This document shows positions 28,021 through 37,132 of a stretch of DNA of 64,000 bases, piece after piece. Location of the stretch: the NCBI RefSeq assembly GCF_003850565.1, contig NZ_CP027706.1, positions 1,798,001 to 1,862,000 of the forward strand, in the 5' to 3' direction. This DNA is from Pseudomonas sessilinigenes (GTDB taxonomy: Bacteria; Pseudomonadota; Gammaproteobacteria; Pseudomonadales; Pseudomonadaceae). Each line of letters starts with the position of its first letter. Positions within the stretch are counted from its first letter, which is position 1. The notes under the pieces were generated by a model, which saw only the letters and a program-made list of their open reading frames with translations, did no database searches and was not told where the DNA came from. Made by a program: the position numbers and the translations under genes.

Positions 28021-28644
28021 ATGAATCGGTCTTTGCTTGGCCTGTTTCGCAGTATCCAGTGCATTGCCCTGGCAGCCATGCTGGGCAGTGCACTGGCCCA
28101 GGATGCTCCCGGCATGCGGGTCGGTGTACGTGGGGAGATCGCCGGGATCAGTGGCGATGTACTGCGGGTGCATGTCACAACCGGCGAGAATGTCAGTGTC
28201 GAGCTGACGCCGCAGACCCAGGTGCGTGCCGTGACCCTGGCCAATATCGAGGACATCAAGCCCGGCAGCTACATCGGCTCGGCGGCGGTGCCCATGGCCG
28301 ACGGCACTCTCAAGGCCCTGGAGGTGCATGTGTTTCCGCCGCAGATGGCCGGGACCGGCGACGGCCACCGGCCTTTCGACCTGGCCAAGGGCAGCAGCAT
28401 GACCAACGGCAGCGTTGGTGATCTGGTGGTGAGCAATGGCCGGACCCTGACCGTCAACTACAAGGGTGGCCAGCAGAAGATCCTGGTGCCTGACGATGTG
28501 CCCATCGTCAATCTGCTGCCGGGGGATCGCAGCTTGCTCAAGTCCGGGGTCAAGGTGGTGATGTTCGTCACCCAGGGTGCCGACGGCAAACTGACTGCGC
28601 AATCGATTTCCGCTGGCAAGGACGGGGTGAAACCGCCGATGTAG
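28021..28644 (+). CDS. Exported protein with DUF5666-like beta domains
   Basis: 207 residues. A signal peptide is predicted to be cleaved near ALA-QDA (residue ~26). Two small beta-barrel-like repeats follow: VRGEIAGISGDVLRV...GENVSVELTPQTQV and VGDLVVSNGRTLTVNYKGGQQ, each pairing a short OB-like strand set. This resembles DUF5666 or similar metal-binding-free periplasmic proteins. No operon partner is evident. The role is unknown. Confidence 0.7.
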   Translation: MNRSLLGLFRSIQCIALAAMLGSALAQDAPGMRVGVRGEIAGISGDVLRVHVTTGENVSVELTPQTQVRAVTLANIEDIKPGSYIGSAAVPMADGTLKALEVHVFPPQMAGTGDGHRPFDLAKGSSMTNGSVGDLVVSNGRTLTVNYKGGQQKILVPDDVPIVNLLPGDRSLLKSGVKVVMFVTQGADGKLTAQSISAGKDGVKPPM

Positions 28645-28754
28645 GTTCGTCGTCCGGTGTTGCGTTGCCGGATGTTTCCATACCGGGGTTGTGCTGGCGG
28701 TTCGCCGGGCCCTGGTTTAGGGTTTGCGGTCGTTCAATAACGGCGGAGTCCCTT

Positions 28755-29204
28755 ATGGAAAAGTCAACGTTCAATCCGGCCACGGTGTTCAACTCGTTGC
28801 AATACGGTTTCAGCCAGGCCGTGGAGGTGCGGGGCGGGCGGCGCTTGCTGCTGTCCGGGCAGGTGGGGGTGGACGAGTACGAGCGGACCGTGGGCCCGGG
28901 CCTGCGGGAGCAGACCGAGCAGGCGTTCGACAATATCCAGCGGGTGCTGGCCGAGGCCGGTGGGGCGTTGGCGGATGTGGTAATGCTGCGGATCTATATC
29001 GCCGAAGCGGCCCGGGACCAGCAGGAGCACATCAGCGCGGTCTTGCTCGAACGCTTTGCCAGCCAGCCACCGGCGTCTTCGTGGATCATTGTCAGCGGCC
29101 TGTCGCTACCCGAGTGGCTGATCGAAGTCGAGGCAGAGGCAGTGCTGGAGGAGCGTCAGCAGGTCGTCGAAACGGCGCTGTTCAATCCGGCGCGGGCCAT
29201 CTGA
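28755..29204 (+). CDS. RidA/YjgF-family protein
   Basis: 149 residues. RidA-family enzymes hydrolyse reactive enamine/imine intermediates. The core LLLSGQVGVDE, TEQAFDNIQRVLAEAGG and a VVMLRIYI strand are recognisable. The conserved catalytic Arg of canonical RidA (in the R-V-x-V strand region) cannot be placed with confidence, so this is probably one of the RidA subfamilies other than the archetype. ATG 28755 has GGAG upstream. Confidence 0.85.
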   Translation: MEKSTFNPATVFNSLQYGFSQAVEVRGGRRLLLSGQVGVDEYERTVGPGLREQTEQAFDNIQRVLAEAGGALADVVMLRIYIAEAARDQQEHISAVLLERFASQPPASSWIIVSGLSLPEWLIEVEAEAVLEERQQVVETALFNPARAI

Positions 29205-29223
29205 CCGCCAGTCAAGAAAATGC

Positions 29224-29310
29224 TAGGAGCGAGGCTTGCCCGCGATGGACTCGGAGCGCTGCGTTTATCCAGTGAACACGCGCTACCATCGCGAGCGAAC
29301 TTCGCTCCTA
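29224..29310. repeat. REPIN-type element (paired REP sequences)
   Basis: Two 25-base arms (29224-29248 and 29286-29310) form an inverted repeat with four mismatches around a 37-base loop. The arms read TAGGAGCGA...CGCGATGG, the sequence style of fluorescens-group REP doublets. It occupies the gap between the convergent ridA and sbp genes, a typical site for such elements. They are mobilised in trans by RAYT transposases, none of which is in this window. Confidence 0.8.
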
Positions 29311-29379
29311 CCGGGATCACCTCGCTTAACTGATCGGCATTAACCGCACAGATCGCTTTTTCTATTCACCCGCGAGGGG

Positions 29380-30381
29380 TCACTTGGCGTTGGTGTAGAT
29401 CTGGTCGAAGATCCCGCCGTCGTTGAAGTGGGTCTTCTGCACGCTGCGCCAGTCGCCGAAGGTCTTCTCCACCGAAAGGAAGTCGACTTTCGGGAAGCGG
29501 TCGGTGAACTTGGCCAGCACCTTCGGATCCCGCGGGCGCAGGTAGTTGTTGGCGGCGATCTCCTGGCCTTCCGGCGACCACAGGTACTTCAGGTATTCCT
29601 CGGCGGCGGCGCGGGTGCCTTTCTTCTCCACCACCTTGTCCACTACCGACACCGGAGGCTCGGCTTCGGCGGAGACGCTCGGGTAGATCACCTCGAACTG
29701 GTCGCGGCCGAATTCGCGGGCGATCATTTCCGCCTCGTTCTCGAAGGTCACCAGCACGTCGCCAATCTGGTTGGTCATGAAGGTCGTGGTGGCGGCGCGG
29801 CCACCGGTGTCCAGCACCGGCGCCTGCTTGAACAGCTTGCCGACGAAGTCCTTGGCCTTGTTCTCGTCGCCGCCGTTCTTGAGCACGTAGCCCCAGGCCG
29901 AGAGGTAGGTGTAGCGACCGTTACCCGAGGTCTTGGGGTTGGGCACGATCACCTGCACGCCGTCCTTGAGCAGGTCCGGCCAGTCCTTCAATGCCTTGGG
30001 GTTGCCCTTGCGCACGATGAACACCGTGGCCGAGGTGAAGGGGGCGCTGTTGTCCGGCAGGCGGGTGACCCAGTTGTCCGGGACCAGCTTGCCGTTGTCC
30101 GCCAGGGCGTTGATGTCGGTGGCCATGTTCATGGTGATGACGTCCGCCGGCAGGCCGTCGATCACCGAGCGCGCTTGCTTGCTGGAGCCGCCGAAGGACA
30201 TCTGCAGGGTGATGTTTTCGTTGTGCTCGGCCTTCCAGTGCTTCTGGAAGGCGGCGTTGTAGTCCTTGTAGAAGTCGCGCATCACGTCGTAGGAAACGTT
30301 GAGCAGGGTCGGTGCGGCCTGGGCGGCGCCAGCCAGGGCCAGGCCGGCGGCCAGGAGCGAAGCGCTGAAGAGTTTTTTCAC
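29380..30381 (-). CDS. sbp: Periplasmic sulfate-binding protein
   Basis: 333 residues with a GTG start at 30381; AAGGAAA lies eight bases upstream and ATGs nearby are in another frame. A signal peptide ends near AQA (residue ~23). The mature protein matches sulfate/thiosulfate-binding proteins (LLNVSYDVMRDFYKDYN, SFGGSSKQARSV, NPKTSGNGRYTYL, FNDGGIFDQIYTNAK). It delivers sulfate to the CysTWA ABC transporter, whose genes are not adjacent here. Confidence 0.93.
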   Translation of the reverse strand: MKKLFSASLLAAGLALAGAAQAAPTLLNVSYDVMRDFYKDYNAAFQKHWKAEHNENITLQMSFGGSSKQARSVIDGLPADVITMNMATDINALADNGKLVPDNWVTRLPDNSAPFTSATVFIVRKGNPKALKDWPDLLKDGVQVIVPNPKTSGNGRYTYLSAWGYVLKNGGDENKAKDFVGKLFKQAPVLDTGGRAATTTFMTNQIGDVLVTFENEAEMIAREFGRDQFEVIYPSVSAEAEPPVSVVDKVVEKKGTRAAAEEYLKYLWSPEGQEIAANNYLRPRDPKVLAKFTDRFPKVDFLSVEKTFGDWRSVQKTHFNDGGIFDQIYTNAK

Positions 30382-30472
30382 TGCACATTTCCTTTTATTC
30401 GAGAGTGAAGGCAATTTGCCGCCGACTATAGCCGGGGCGCTATATCTCTTTAAAGATTGAAAAGTACTTTGC

Positions 30473-31297
30473 TTATTCCATTTTCTTAAAAAGGGCATTA
30501 CCGCAGCGTGAACAGAAGGCGGCGGCCGGTTCATGGTGGTTCTTGCGGCACACCGGGCAGTCGTGCTTGAGCTGTTCGCCACGCATGGCGCTGGCCAGTT
30601 CGGCGGTGAAGATCCCGGTGGGCACGGCGATGATCGAGTAACCGGTGATCATCACCATGGACGAGATCACCTGGCCGATCACCGTCTTGGGCACGATATC
30701 GCCGTAGCCCACGGTGGTCAGGGTGACGATGGCCCAGTAGATGCCCTTGGGAATGCTGGTGAAGCCGTGCTCCGGGCCTTCGACCACGTACATCAGGGTG
30801 CCGAACACCGTGACCAGGGTGCAGACGCTGAGCAGGAACACCAGGATCTTCTGCTTGCTGCCGCGCAGGGCGTCGAGCAGGTAGTGAGCCTGCTTGAGGT
30901 AGGGCGCCAGCTTGAGCACCCGGAAGATCCGCAGCATGCGGATGATGCGGATGATCAACAGGTACTGGGCGTCGCTGTAGTACAGGGCGAGGATCCCGGG
31001 GACGATCGCCAACAGGTCCACCAGCCCGTAGAAGCTGAAGGCATAGCGCAGCGGCTTGGGCGAACAGTACAGGCGCAGCCCGTACTCGATGGCGAAGATC
31101 AGGGTGAAGCCCCATTCGATGTACGCCAGGACGTTGGCGTAGTCGCGGTGCACCTGGTCGATGCTGTCGAGGATCACGATCACCAGGCTGGCGAGAATGA
31201 TCAGCAGCAAGGTGGTATCGAAGCGTCTTCCAGCCACGGTGTCGGTCTGGAAGATCATCACGTAGAGGCGTTGCCGCCAGTTGTCGCTGTTACCCAT
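30473..31297 (-). CDS. Voltage-gated potassium channel-like protein with zinc ribbon
   Basis: 274 residues. It has six membrane helices in the Kv layout. S4 carries regularly spaced positive residues (RIIRMLRIFRVLKLAPYLK, about 135-153). The pore loop has the K+ selectivity signature TVGYGD. After S6, the C terminus holds CPVC...CSRC, a four-Cys zinc ribbon (about 246-267), in place of a RCK domain. It lies 92 bases upstream of sbp on the same strand, with no obvious functional link. Confidence 0.9.
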   Translation of the reverse strand: MGNSDNWRQRLYVMIFQTDTVAGRRFDTTLLLIILASLVIVILDSIDQVHRDYANVLAYIEWGFTLIFAIEYGLRLYCSPKPLRYAFSFYGLVDLLAIVPGILALYYSDAQYLLIIRIIRMLRIFRVLKLAPYLKQAHYLLDALRGSKQKILVFLLSVCTLVTVFGTLMYVVEGPEHGFTSIPKGIYWAIVTLTTVGYGDIVPKTVIGQVISSMVMITGYSIIAVPTGIFTAELASAMRGEQLKHDCPVCRKNHHEPAAAFCSRCGNALFKKME

Positions 31298-31318
31298 GGA
31301 AATCGCCTGAATCGAAGA

Positions 31319-32245
31319 TCAGCGAAGCCTAGGTGGATTCGTCGCGCTAGCGCAAGGCGCCTCGCTGCGTGGCGTGCGGCCCAACACCCGATTGCAGGCC
31401 AGCACCAGCCAGCAGGCAAGGACGAAGGGACCGGTCAGGGGCGGCAAGCCTATCGCGGCGATGCCGGGGGCGATCAACAGCGCCAGGACCATGCCCAGCA
31501 GCGGCCACCAGGGGCGCAGGCCAAGTTGGCCCAAGGCCAGGGCCACCAGCGCGCAGTTGTAGCCGGCCAGTCCCGAGAGCGCCTGGCCGGGCTCCTGCAG
31601 CATGACCGCCACGGCCAGGCCGAACCCCGAGCCGCCCAGGGCCCAGATCGCCGCCCGACGGTTGGCCAGCAGCAGGCCGGCGAAGACCAGCAGCCCCGCC
31701 AGCCAGTCGCCGAGGAACATCACCTGGCCCAGGCCCTGGAACAGGCCGCCCAGCAGCCCCGTGGGTGACAGCCCAGCGGTTTGCGGGTGGGCGGCCAGCG
31801 GTGTGAACAGGCCCGCCAGGAGCCAGCCGAGGCCGACGAAGGGTGCGGTGTAGGCCGGCAGCCGGGCGGGTTGCCGGGCGCGCTTGAGCCACTGCTGGGT
31901 GATGATCGCGCTCAGGCCGCCGGCGGCGATGATCAAAGGTGGCAGCAAGATCGACCAGGGCAGGTACAGGCTCAGCAGCAGCCCGAGCAGCACGCCGTTG
32001 TAGCTGAACAGCCCGGCTTGCCGATCGGCCTTGGCGTAGCCCCGTTGCTGGGCCGTCAATAGTCCGGCCAGGGCGCCGAGCAGGGCGCCACCGAGCAGCG
32101 CCGGAGCGCTGGCCAGGATCGCCAGCAGGCACAGCAGGCCGCACAGCGGGTCGCGCTGGAGAAAGATCTGGCTGAAGCCATTGAGCAGGGCAGTGGCCCA
32201 ATCGGGGCAGAAAGCGTTGAACGACTGTGACGGCATGATGGACAT
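31319..32245 (-). CDS. Urea transporter (UT family)
   Basis: 308 residues with about ten membrane helices and the internal duplication of UT channels. LFSYNGVLLGLLLSLYL and GLAGYNCALVALALGQL are the paired repeats of the family (each has the YN(G/C) core). ATG 32245, with ATG 32236 as an alternative. It follows pykF on the same strand at the end of the gcl operon, the same place as in P. putida. Urea release from purine/allantoin breakdown alongside glyoxylate would explain the pairing. Confidence 0.88.
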   Translation of the reverse strand: MSIMPSQSFNAFCPDWATALLNGFSQIFLQRDPLCGLLCLLAILASAPALLGGALLGALAGLLTAQQRGYAKADRQAGLFSYNGVLLGLLLSLYLPWSILLPPLIIAAGGLSAIITQQWLKRARQPARLPAYTAPFVGLGWLLAGLFTPLAAHPQTAGLSPTGLLGGLFQGLGQVMFLGDWLAGLLVFAGLLLANRRAAIWALGGSGFGLAVAVMLQEPGQALSGLAGYNCALVALALGQLGLRPWWPLLGMVLALLIAPGIAAIGLPPLTGPFVLACWLVLACNRVLGRTPRSEAPCASATNPPRLR

Positions 32246-32343
32246 CGGTCAGTGCGGCCGCTGTTGGCTGCGTCCGGCCCACCAGGCTCTCTCTGTGGAG
32301 AGCGCTGAATGGACCGGGGCCGCAGCGCCGGCAGTGGGGCAGG

Positions 32344-33759
32344 TCAGAGAAGGGTTTCGACACGCAGGGAATTAGTCGTCCCAGGTTGGCCAAACGGCAC
32401 ACCCGTGGTGATCACGACGGTATCCCCGCGCTTGGCCAGGCCTTGGGCCTGGGCGATTTCCAGGGCCGTGGCACACACTTCATCCACTTGGCGCAGGCGA
32501 TCGTTGACCACCGAATGCACGCCCCAGGCCACGCTCAGGCGGCGGGCCGCCAGCAGGTTGGGGGTCAGGTTGAGAATGGGCACCGACGGTCGTTCCCTGG
32601 CGGCGCGCAAGGTGGAGCTGCCGGATTCGCTGTAGTTCACCAGCACCGCCACCGGCAGGATGCTGCAGATACGCCGGATCGCACAGCTGATGGCATCGGA
32701 CACCGTGGCTTCGGCCTGGGGCCGGCTGACGTCCAACTGGGCCTGGTAGTCCGGCCCGGTTTCCACCTGGCGGATGATCTTGCTCATCATCTGCACGGCT
32801 TCCAGCGGGTACTCGCCTGAAGCGGTTTCCGCCGACAGCATCACCGCATCGGCGCCTTCGGCCACGGCATTGGCGACATCGGTCACTTCAGCCCGGGTGG
32901 GCGCCGGGCTGAAGCGCATGGACTCCAGCATCTGCGTGGCCACCACCACCGGCCTGCCCAGTTGGCGGCAGGTACCGATGATGTCCTTCTGGATCTGCGG
33001 CACGGCTTCGGCCGGTACCTCGACTCCCAGGTCGCCCCTGGCCACCATGATTGCGTCGCTCAGTTCGGCGATTTCCCGCAGTTGAGCCACTGCCGAGGGT
33101 TTTTCGATCTTGGCCATCAGGAAGGCCTTGCTGCCGATCAGCTCCCGGGCTTCGCGGATATCTTCCGGGCGCTGCACGAAGGACAGCGCCACCCAGTCCA
33201 CCCCCAGTTCCAGGCCGAAGCTCAGGTCGCGGCGGTCCTTGGCGGTCAGCGGGCTCAGGTCCAGCACCGCCTGGGGCACGTTGACCCCTTTGCGGTCCGA
33301 GAGCTCGCCACCGTTGAGCACCGTGGTGTCGATGGCGTCGGCGTGCCTGGCCAGGACTCGCAAGCGCAGCTTGCCGTCGTCCAGCAGCAGGTCCATGCCC
33401 GGCTCCAGGGCGGCGATGATCTCCGGGTGCGGCAGGTTGACCCGCTGGGTGTTCCCGGGGGTCGGGTCCAGGTCCAGGCGCAGGGCTTGGCCGCGCACCA
33501 ACTGGACCTTGCCGTCGGCGAAGGTGCCGACTCGCAGCTTCGGCCCTTGCAGGTCCATGAGGATGCCCAGTGGGTGGTTCAACTCGCTTTCGATCTGGCG
33601 GATCCAGGCATAGCGCTGGGCATGATCGGCATGGCTGCCGTGGCTGAAATTGAGCCGGAAGATGTTCACTCCGGCCTGTACCAGCTCACGGATGTCCTCG
33701 ATGCCGTCGGTGGCCGGGCCCAGGGTGGCGAGGATCTTGACCTTCTTGTCAGGCGTCAT
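32344..33759 (-). CDS. pykF: Pyruvate kinase (PykF-type) of the glyoxylate operon
   Basis: 471 residues. It converts phosphoenolpyruvate and ADP to pyruvate and ATP. Catalytic and ligand motifs include the N-terminal TKIVATLGP-like KILATLGPA, LNFSHGSH, FLMAKIEKPSAV, VARGDLGVEVP and MLSAETASGEYPLEAVQMM. It is the second pyruvate kinase expected in pseudomonads, and here completes glyoxylate to pyruvate flow. Its ATG overlaps the end of ttuD by 11 bases. Confidence 0.95.
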   Translation of the reverse strand: MTPDKKVKILATLGPATDGIEDIRELVQAGVNIFRLNFSHGSHADHAQRYAWIRQIESELNHPLGILMDLQGPKLRVGTFADGKVQLVRGQALRLDLDPTPGNTQRVNLPHPEIIAALEPGMDLLLDDGKLRLRVLARHADAIDTTVLNGGELSDRKGVNVPQAVLDLSPLTAKDRRDLSFGLELGVDWVALSFVQRPEDIREARELIGSKAFLMAKIEKPSAVAQLREIAELSDAIMVARGDLGVEVPAEAVPQIQKDIIGTCRQLGRPVVVATQMLESMRFSPAPTRAEVTDVANAVAEGADAVMLSAETASGEYPLEAVQMMSKIIRQVETGPDYQAQLDVSRPQAEATVSDAISCAIRRICSILPVAVLVNYSESGSSTLRAARERPSVPILNLTPNLLAARRLSVAWGVHSVVNDRLRQVDEVCATALEIAQAQGLAKRGDTVVITTGVPFGQPGTTNSLRVETLL

Positions 33760-35029
33760 GTTTGGTGGTCTCGAGAATCAGGATGGCGCGGAAGTCGTTG
33801 ACATTGGTACGGGTCGGCTCGGTGACGATCAGGCTGTCCAGGGCCGCGAAATAGCCGTAGCCATTGTTGTTGTCCAGCTCGTCGCTGGCGTTCAGGCCCA
33901 GGGCCGTGGCGCGGGCGAAGCTGTCCGGGGTCATGATGGCCCCGGCGTTGTCCTCGGAGCCGTCGATGCCGTCGGTGTCGCCAGCCAGGGCGTAGATGCC
34001 GGGATGGCCCTTGAGGCTGTCGGTCAGGCTTAGCAGGAACTCGGCATTGCGCCCGCCACGGCCCGTACCGCGTACCGTGACCGTGGTCTCGCCGCCGGAC
34101 AGGATCACGCAGGGCGCGGCCAGGGGTTGGCCATGCAGGGCCACCTGGCGGGCGATGCCGGCGTGGACCTTGGCCACCTCGCGGGACTCGCCCTCCAGGT
34201 CGCCGAGGATCAACGGGCTGAAACCGGCCTGGCGCGCCTTGACTGCCGCCGCCTCCAGGGATTGTTGAGGCCGGGCGATCAGCTGGAAATGGCTGCGGGC
34301 CAGGCACGGGTCGCCGGGTTTGACGGTTTCCGACTCGGGGCTCTGCAGCCAGGTGCGCACTGCCGGCGGTACCTCGATGGCGTAGCGCTGGAGGATCGCC
34401 AGGGCCTGGGCCGAAGTGCTGGGGTCGGCCACGGTGGGGCCGGAGGCGATGACCGTCGCCAAATCGCCGGGAACATCGGAAATCGCATAGGTGTAGACCG
34501 TGGCTGGCCAGCAGGCCTTGGCCAGGCGCCCGCCCTTGATCGCCGAGAGGTGCTTGCGCACGCAATTCATCTCGCCGATGGTGGCGCCGGACTTGAGCAG
34601 GGCCTTGTTGAGCGCTTGCTTGTCGGCCAGGGTGATGCCAGCGGCGGGCAGGGCCAGCAGCGCTGAGCCACCGCCGGACAGCAGGAAAATCACCCGGTCC
34701 TGTTCCGTCAGGTCGCTGACCATCTCCAGCACCCGCCGAGCCACGGCCAGGCCGGCGGCATCGGGCACCGGGTGGGCCGCTTCGACCACCTCGATCTTGT
34801 GGCAAGGGGCGCCGTGGCCATAGCGAGTGACCACCAGCCCACGGACTTCGCCCTGCCAGTTGCGTTCGACCACCTGGGCCATAGCCGCGGCGGCCTTGCC
34901 GGCGCCGATGACGATGACCCGGCCGCTGCGGTCGCTGGGTAGGTGGGCTTCGAGGACATGTTGCGGATGGGCGGCGTCGATGGCTGTGGCAAACAGCTCA
35001 CGCAGCAATTGTTGCGGATCGACCGACAT
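33749..35029 (-). CDS. ttuD: Glycerate kinase / hydroxypyruvate reductase TtuD (MOFRL family)
   Basis: 426 residues. This family (glycerate 2-kinase, historically called hydroxypyruvate reductase) feeds glycerate into glycolysis. IGAGKAAAAMAQ, LSGGGSALLALP and the C-terminal MOFRL-type SGGETTVTVRGTGRGGRNAE are visible. It is preceded by an inverted-repeat spacer (35071-35171) and overlaps pykF. In the pathway it follows glxR. Confidence 0.9.
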   Translation of the reverse strand: MSVDPQQLLRELFATAIDAAHPQHVLEAHLPSDRSGRVIVIGAGKAAAAMAQVVERNWQGEVRGLVVTRYGHGAPCHKIEVVEAAHPVPDAAGLAVARRVLEMVSDLTEQDRVIFLLSGGGSALLALPAAGITLADKQALNKALLKSGATIGEMNCVRKHLSAIKGGRLAKACWPATVYTYAISDVPGDLATVIASGPTVADPSTSAQALAILQRYAIEVPPAVRTWLQSPESETVKPGDPCLARSHFQLIARPQQSLEAAAVKARQAGFSPLILGDLEGESREVAKVHAGIARQVALHGQPLAAPCVILSGGETTVTVRGTGRGGRNAEFLLSLTDSLKGHPGIYALAGDTDGIDGSEDNAGAIMTPDSFARATALGLNASDELDNNNGYGYFAALDSLIVTEPTRTNVNDFRAILILETTKHDA

Positions 35030-35070
35030 GGCGGGCTCCCGGATTCTTGTTATGGGGGCGTGAAACAGGT

Positions 35071-35171
35071 GTAGCCACCGCCAAGGGCGGTGTCAGGGTC
35101 GGCAGGGCCTGTCCGTGGCCCGCAGTGATGCGTTTCCTGCGGACCTTCGCACAGCCCGGGGCGGTGGCTAC
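35071..35171. repeat. Inverted repeat in the glxR-ttuD spacer
   Basis: A perfect 12-base inverted repeat (GTAGCCACCGCC at 35071-35082 and its complement at 35160-35171) brackets 77 bases of GC-rich sequence. It fills the spacer between glxR and ttuD. A related imperfect pair fills the gcl-hyi spacer and another begins near 39634, so this looks like a dispersed palindromic repeat. Confidence 0.6.
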
Positions 35172-35180
35172 GAATGCTGC

Positions 35181-36074
35181 TTAGTGTTTGTCGCGGATCG
35201 AGAAGTTGGCCATGTGCTCCAGGCCCTTGATCAGGGCCGAGTGGTCCCAGTTGCCGCCACCGATGGCGTTGCAGGTGCTGAACACCTGCTGGGCGTTGGC
35301 GGTGTTGGGCAGGTTGATGCCCAGCTCGCGGGCGCCGCTGAGGGCCAGGTTGAGGTCCTTCTGGTGCAGGTTGATACGGAAGCCCGGGTCGAAGGTGCCC
35401 TTGATCATGCGTTCGCCATGCACTTCCAGGATGCGCGAGGAGGCGAAGCCGCCCATCAGTGCTTCGCGCACCTTGGCCGGGTCGGCGCCGTTCTTCGCGG
35501 CGAACAGCAGCGCTTCGGCCACGGCCTGGATGTTCAGGGCAACGATGATCTGGTTGGCCACCTTGGCGGTCTGGCCGTCGCCGTTGCCGCCGACCAGGGT
35601 GATGTTCTTGCCCATGCTCTGGAACAGCGGCAGGGCGCGTTCGAAGGCCTGGCTGTCGCCACCGACCATGATGCTCAGGGTCGCGGCCTTGGCCCCGACT
35701 TCACCGCCGGACACCGGGGCGTCCAGGTACTGCGCGCCTTTTTCGTTGATCTTGGCGGCGAAGGCCTTGGTCGCGGTGGGCGAGATCGAACTCATGTCGA
35801 TGACGATCTTGCCCTTGCCGATCCCGGCAGCCACGCCGTCGGCGCGCAGCAGCACGTCTTCGACCTGGGGGGTGTCGGGCACCATGATGATCACGAACTC
35901 GGCTTCCTGGGCCACTTCCTTGGGGGAGGCCAGGGCCACGGCACCGGCGGCGATCAGGTCGGCCGGGGCCTTGCCGTGGTGTTCCGAGAGCAGCAGGTTG
36001 TGGCCGGCCTTCTGCAGGTTGGCGGCCATGGGGTGGCCCATGATGCCGGTGCCGATGAATCCGATTTTAGCCAT
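35181..36074 (-). CDS. glxR: Tartronate semialdehyde reductase GlxR
   Basis: 297 residues. It is a beta-hydroxyacid dehydrogenase reducing tartronate semialdehyde to glycerate. The N-terminal dinucleotide motif GFIGTGIMGHPMAANL, the substrate-site DAPVSGGEVGA and the catalytic-Lys region GQTAKVANQIIVA are present. Its position after hyi supports GlxR rather than 3-hydroxyisobutyrate dehydrogenase. Confidence 0.93.
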   Translation of the reverse strand: MAKIGFIGTGIMGHPMAANLQKAGHNLLLSEHHGKAPADLIAAGAVALASPKEVAQEAEFVIIMVPDTPQVEDVLLRADGVAAGIGKGKIVIDMSSISPTATKAFAAKINEKGAQYLDAPVSGGEVGAKAATLSIMVGGDSQAFERALPLFQSMGKNITLVGGNGDGQTAKVANQIIVALNIQAVAEALLFAAKNGADPAKVREALMGGFASSRILEVHGERMIKGTFDPGFRINLHQKDLNLALSGARELGINLPNTANAQQVFSTCNAIGGGNWDHSALIKGLEHMANFSIRDKH

Positions 36075-36152
36075 GGGAAAATCCTCTTTTTATTGCTCTA
36101 TAAGGTTGCGGGTGCCAAGGCATCCGTCTTGCGGGCAGCCTGGCCCCTGCAG

Positions 36153-36185
36153 TAGGGGCGAGCAGCATCCGGCTGGCCCGCGATG
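36153..36185. repeat. Single REP-like sequence between hyi and glxR
   Basis: TAGGGGCGAGC at 36153 followed by GGCCCGCGATG ending at 36185 resembles one arm of the REPIN at 29224-29310. It lies in the 131-base hyi-glxR spacer. Confidence 0.45.
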
Positions 36186-36205
36186 AACGATGACGCGGTG
36201 GCCGA

Positions 36206-36988
36206 TCAGATGGCGTTGTGGCTCTTGAGCCAGCCCAGGCCCGCTTCGGTGGTGGTCAGCGGCTTGTACTCGCAGCCGACCCAGCCCTGGTAGCCGATGC
36301 GCTCCAGGTGCTCGAACAGGAAGCGGTAGTTGATCTCGCCGGTGCCCGGTTCGTTGCGCCCGGGGTTGTCCGCCAGTTGCACGTGGTTGATCTGCTCCAG
36401 GTGGTTGGCCAGGGTCCGGGCCAGGTCTCCTTCCATGACCTGCATGTGATAGATGTCGTACTGCAGGAACAGGTTGGCGCTGCCGACCAGCTCGCGGATC
36501 GACAGCGCCTGGGCGGTGTTGTTGAGGTAGAAGCCGGGAATGTCTCGGGTATTGATGGCTTCCATTACCAGCTTGATGCCCACGGCCTGGAGCTTGTCGG
36601 CGGCGTACCTGAGGTTGTCGACGAAGGTCTTTTGCACCAGGGCCTCATCCACGCCCTGGGGGCGGATGCCGGCCAGGCAGTTGACCTGGGTGTTGCCCAG
36701 GACCTGGGCATAGGCGATGGCCAGATCGACCCCGGCGCGGAATTCCGCGACCCGGTCGGGCAGGCAGGCGATGCCACGCTCGCCCTTGGCCCAGTCGCCG
36801 GCCGGCAGGTTGAACAGCACCTGGGTCAGGCCGTGGGCGTCGAGCTGGGCCTTGATCTCGGCCGAGCTGAACTCATAGGGAAACAGGTACTCGACCCCGC
36901 TGAAGCCGGCATCGGCGGCAGCCTTGAAACGGGCGAGGAAGTCCTGTTCGGTGAACAGCATGGACAGGTTGGCGGCAAAACGCGGCAT
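36206..36988 (-). CDS. hyi: Hydroxypyruvate isomerase Hyi
   Basis: 260 residues, a TIM-barrel xylose-isomerase-like enzyme interconverting hydroxypyruvate and tartronate semialdehyde. MPRFAANLSMLFTEQDFLARF is the conserved start; ATG 36988 has AGGAG upstream. Metal-ligand stretches MEAINTRDIPGFYL, LQYDIYHMQVMEGD and GCEYKP are visible. It lies between gcl and glxR. Confidence 0.93.
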   Translation of the reverse strand: MPRFAANLSMLFTEQDFLARFKAAADAGFSGVEYLFPYEFSSAEIKAQLDAHGLTQVLFNLPAGDWAKGERGIACLPDRVAEFRAGVDLAIAYAQVLGNTQVNCLAGIRPQGVDEALVQKTFVDNLRYAADKLQAVGIKLVMEAINTRDIPGFYLNNTAQALSIRELVGSANLFLQYDIYHMQVMEGDLARTLANHLEQINHVQLADNPGRNEPGTGEINYRFLFEHLERIGYQGWVGCEYKPLTTTEAGLGWLKSHNAI

Positions 36989-37017
36989 GGTGGTCTCCTG
37001 TGGATCTATCAAGTCCT

Positions 37018-37114
37018 GTAGTCGCCGGGGCAGTAGGCGCCAAGGCCCGGTGGACCCTGGCGGCTCGCGAAGACGGCGTTGGCTTGGCGCTCGAGCGCGG
37101 TCCTGGGCGGCTAC
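37018..37114. repeat. Imperfect inverted repeat in the gcl-hyi spacer
   Basis: GTAGTCGCCGGGG (37018-37030) is an imperfect complement (10 of 13) of the sequence at 37102-37114. The ends resemble the pair at 35071-35171. It occupies most of the gcl-hyi gap. Confidence 0.4.
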
Positions 37115-37132
37115 GGGAGTTGTGCTGGCTGG

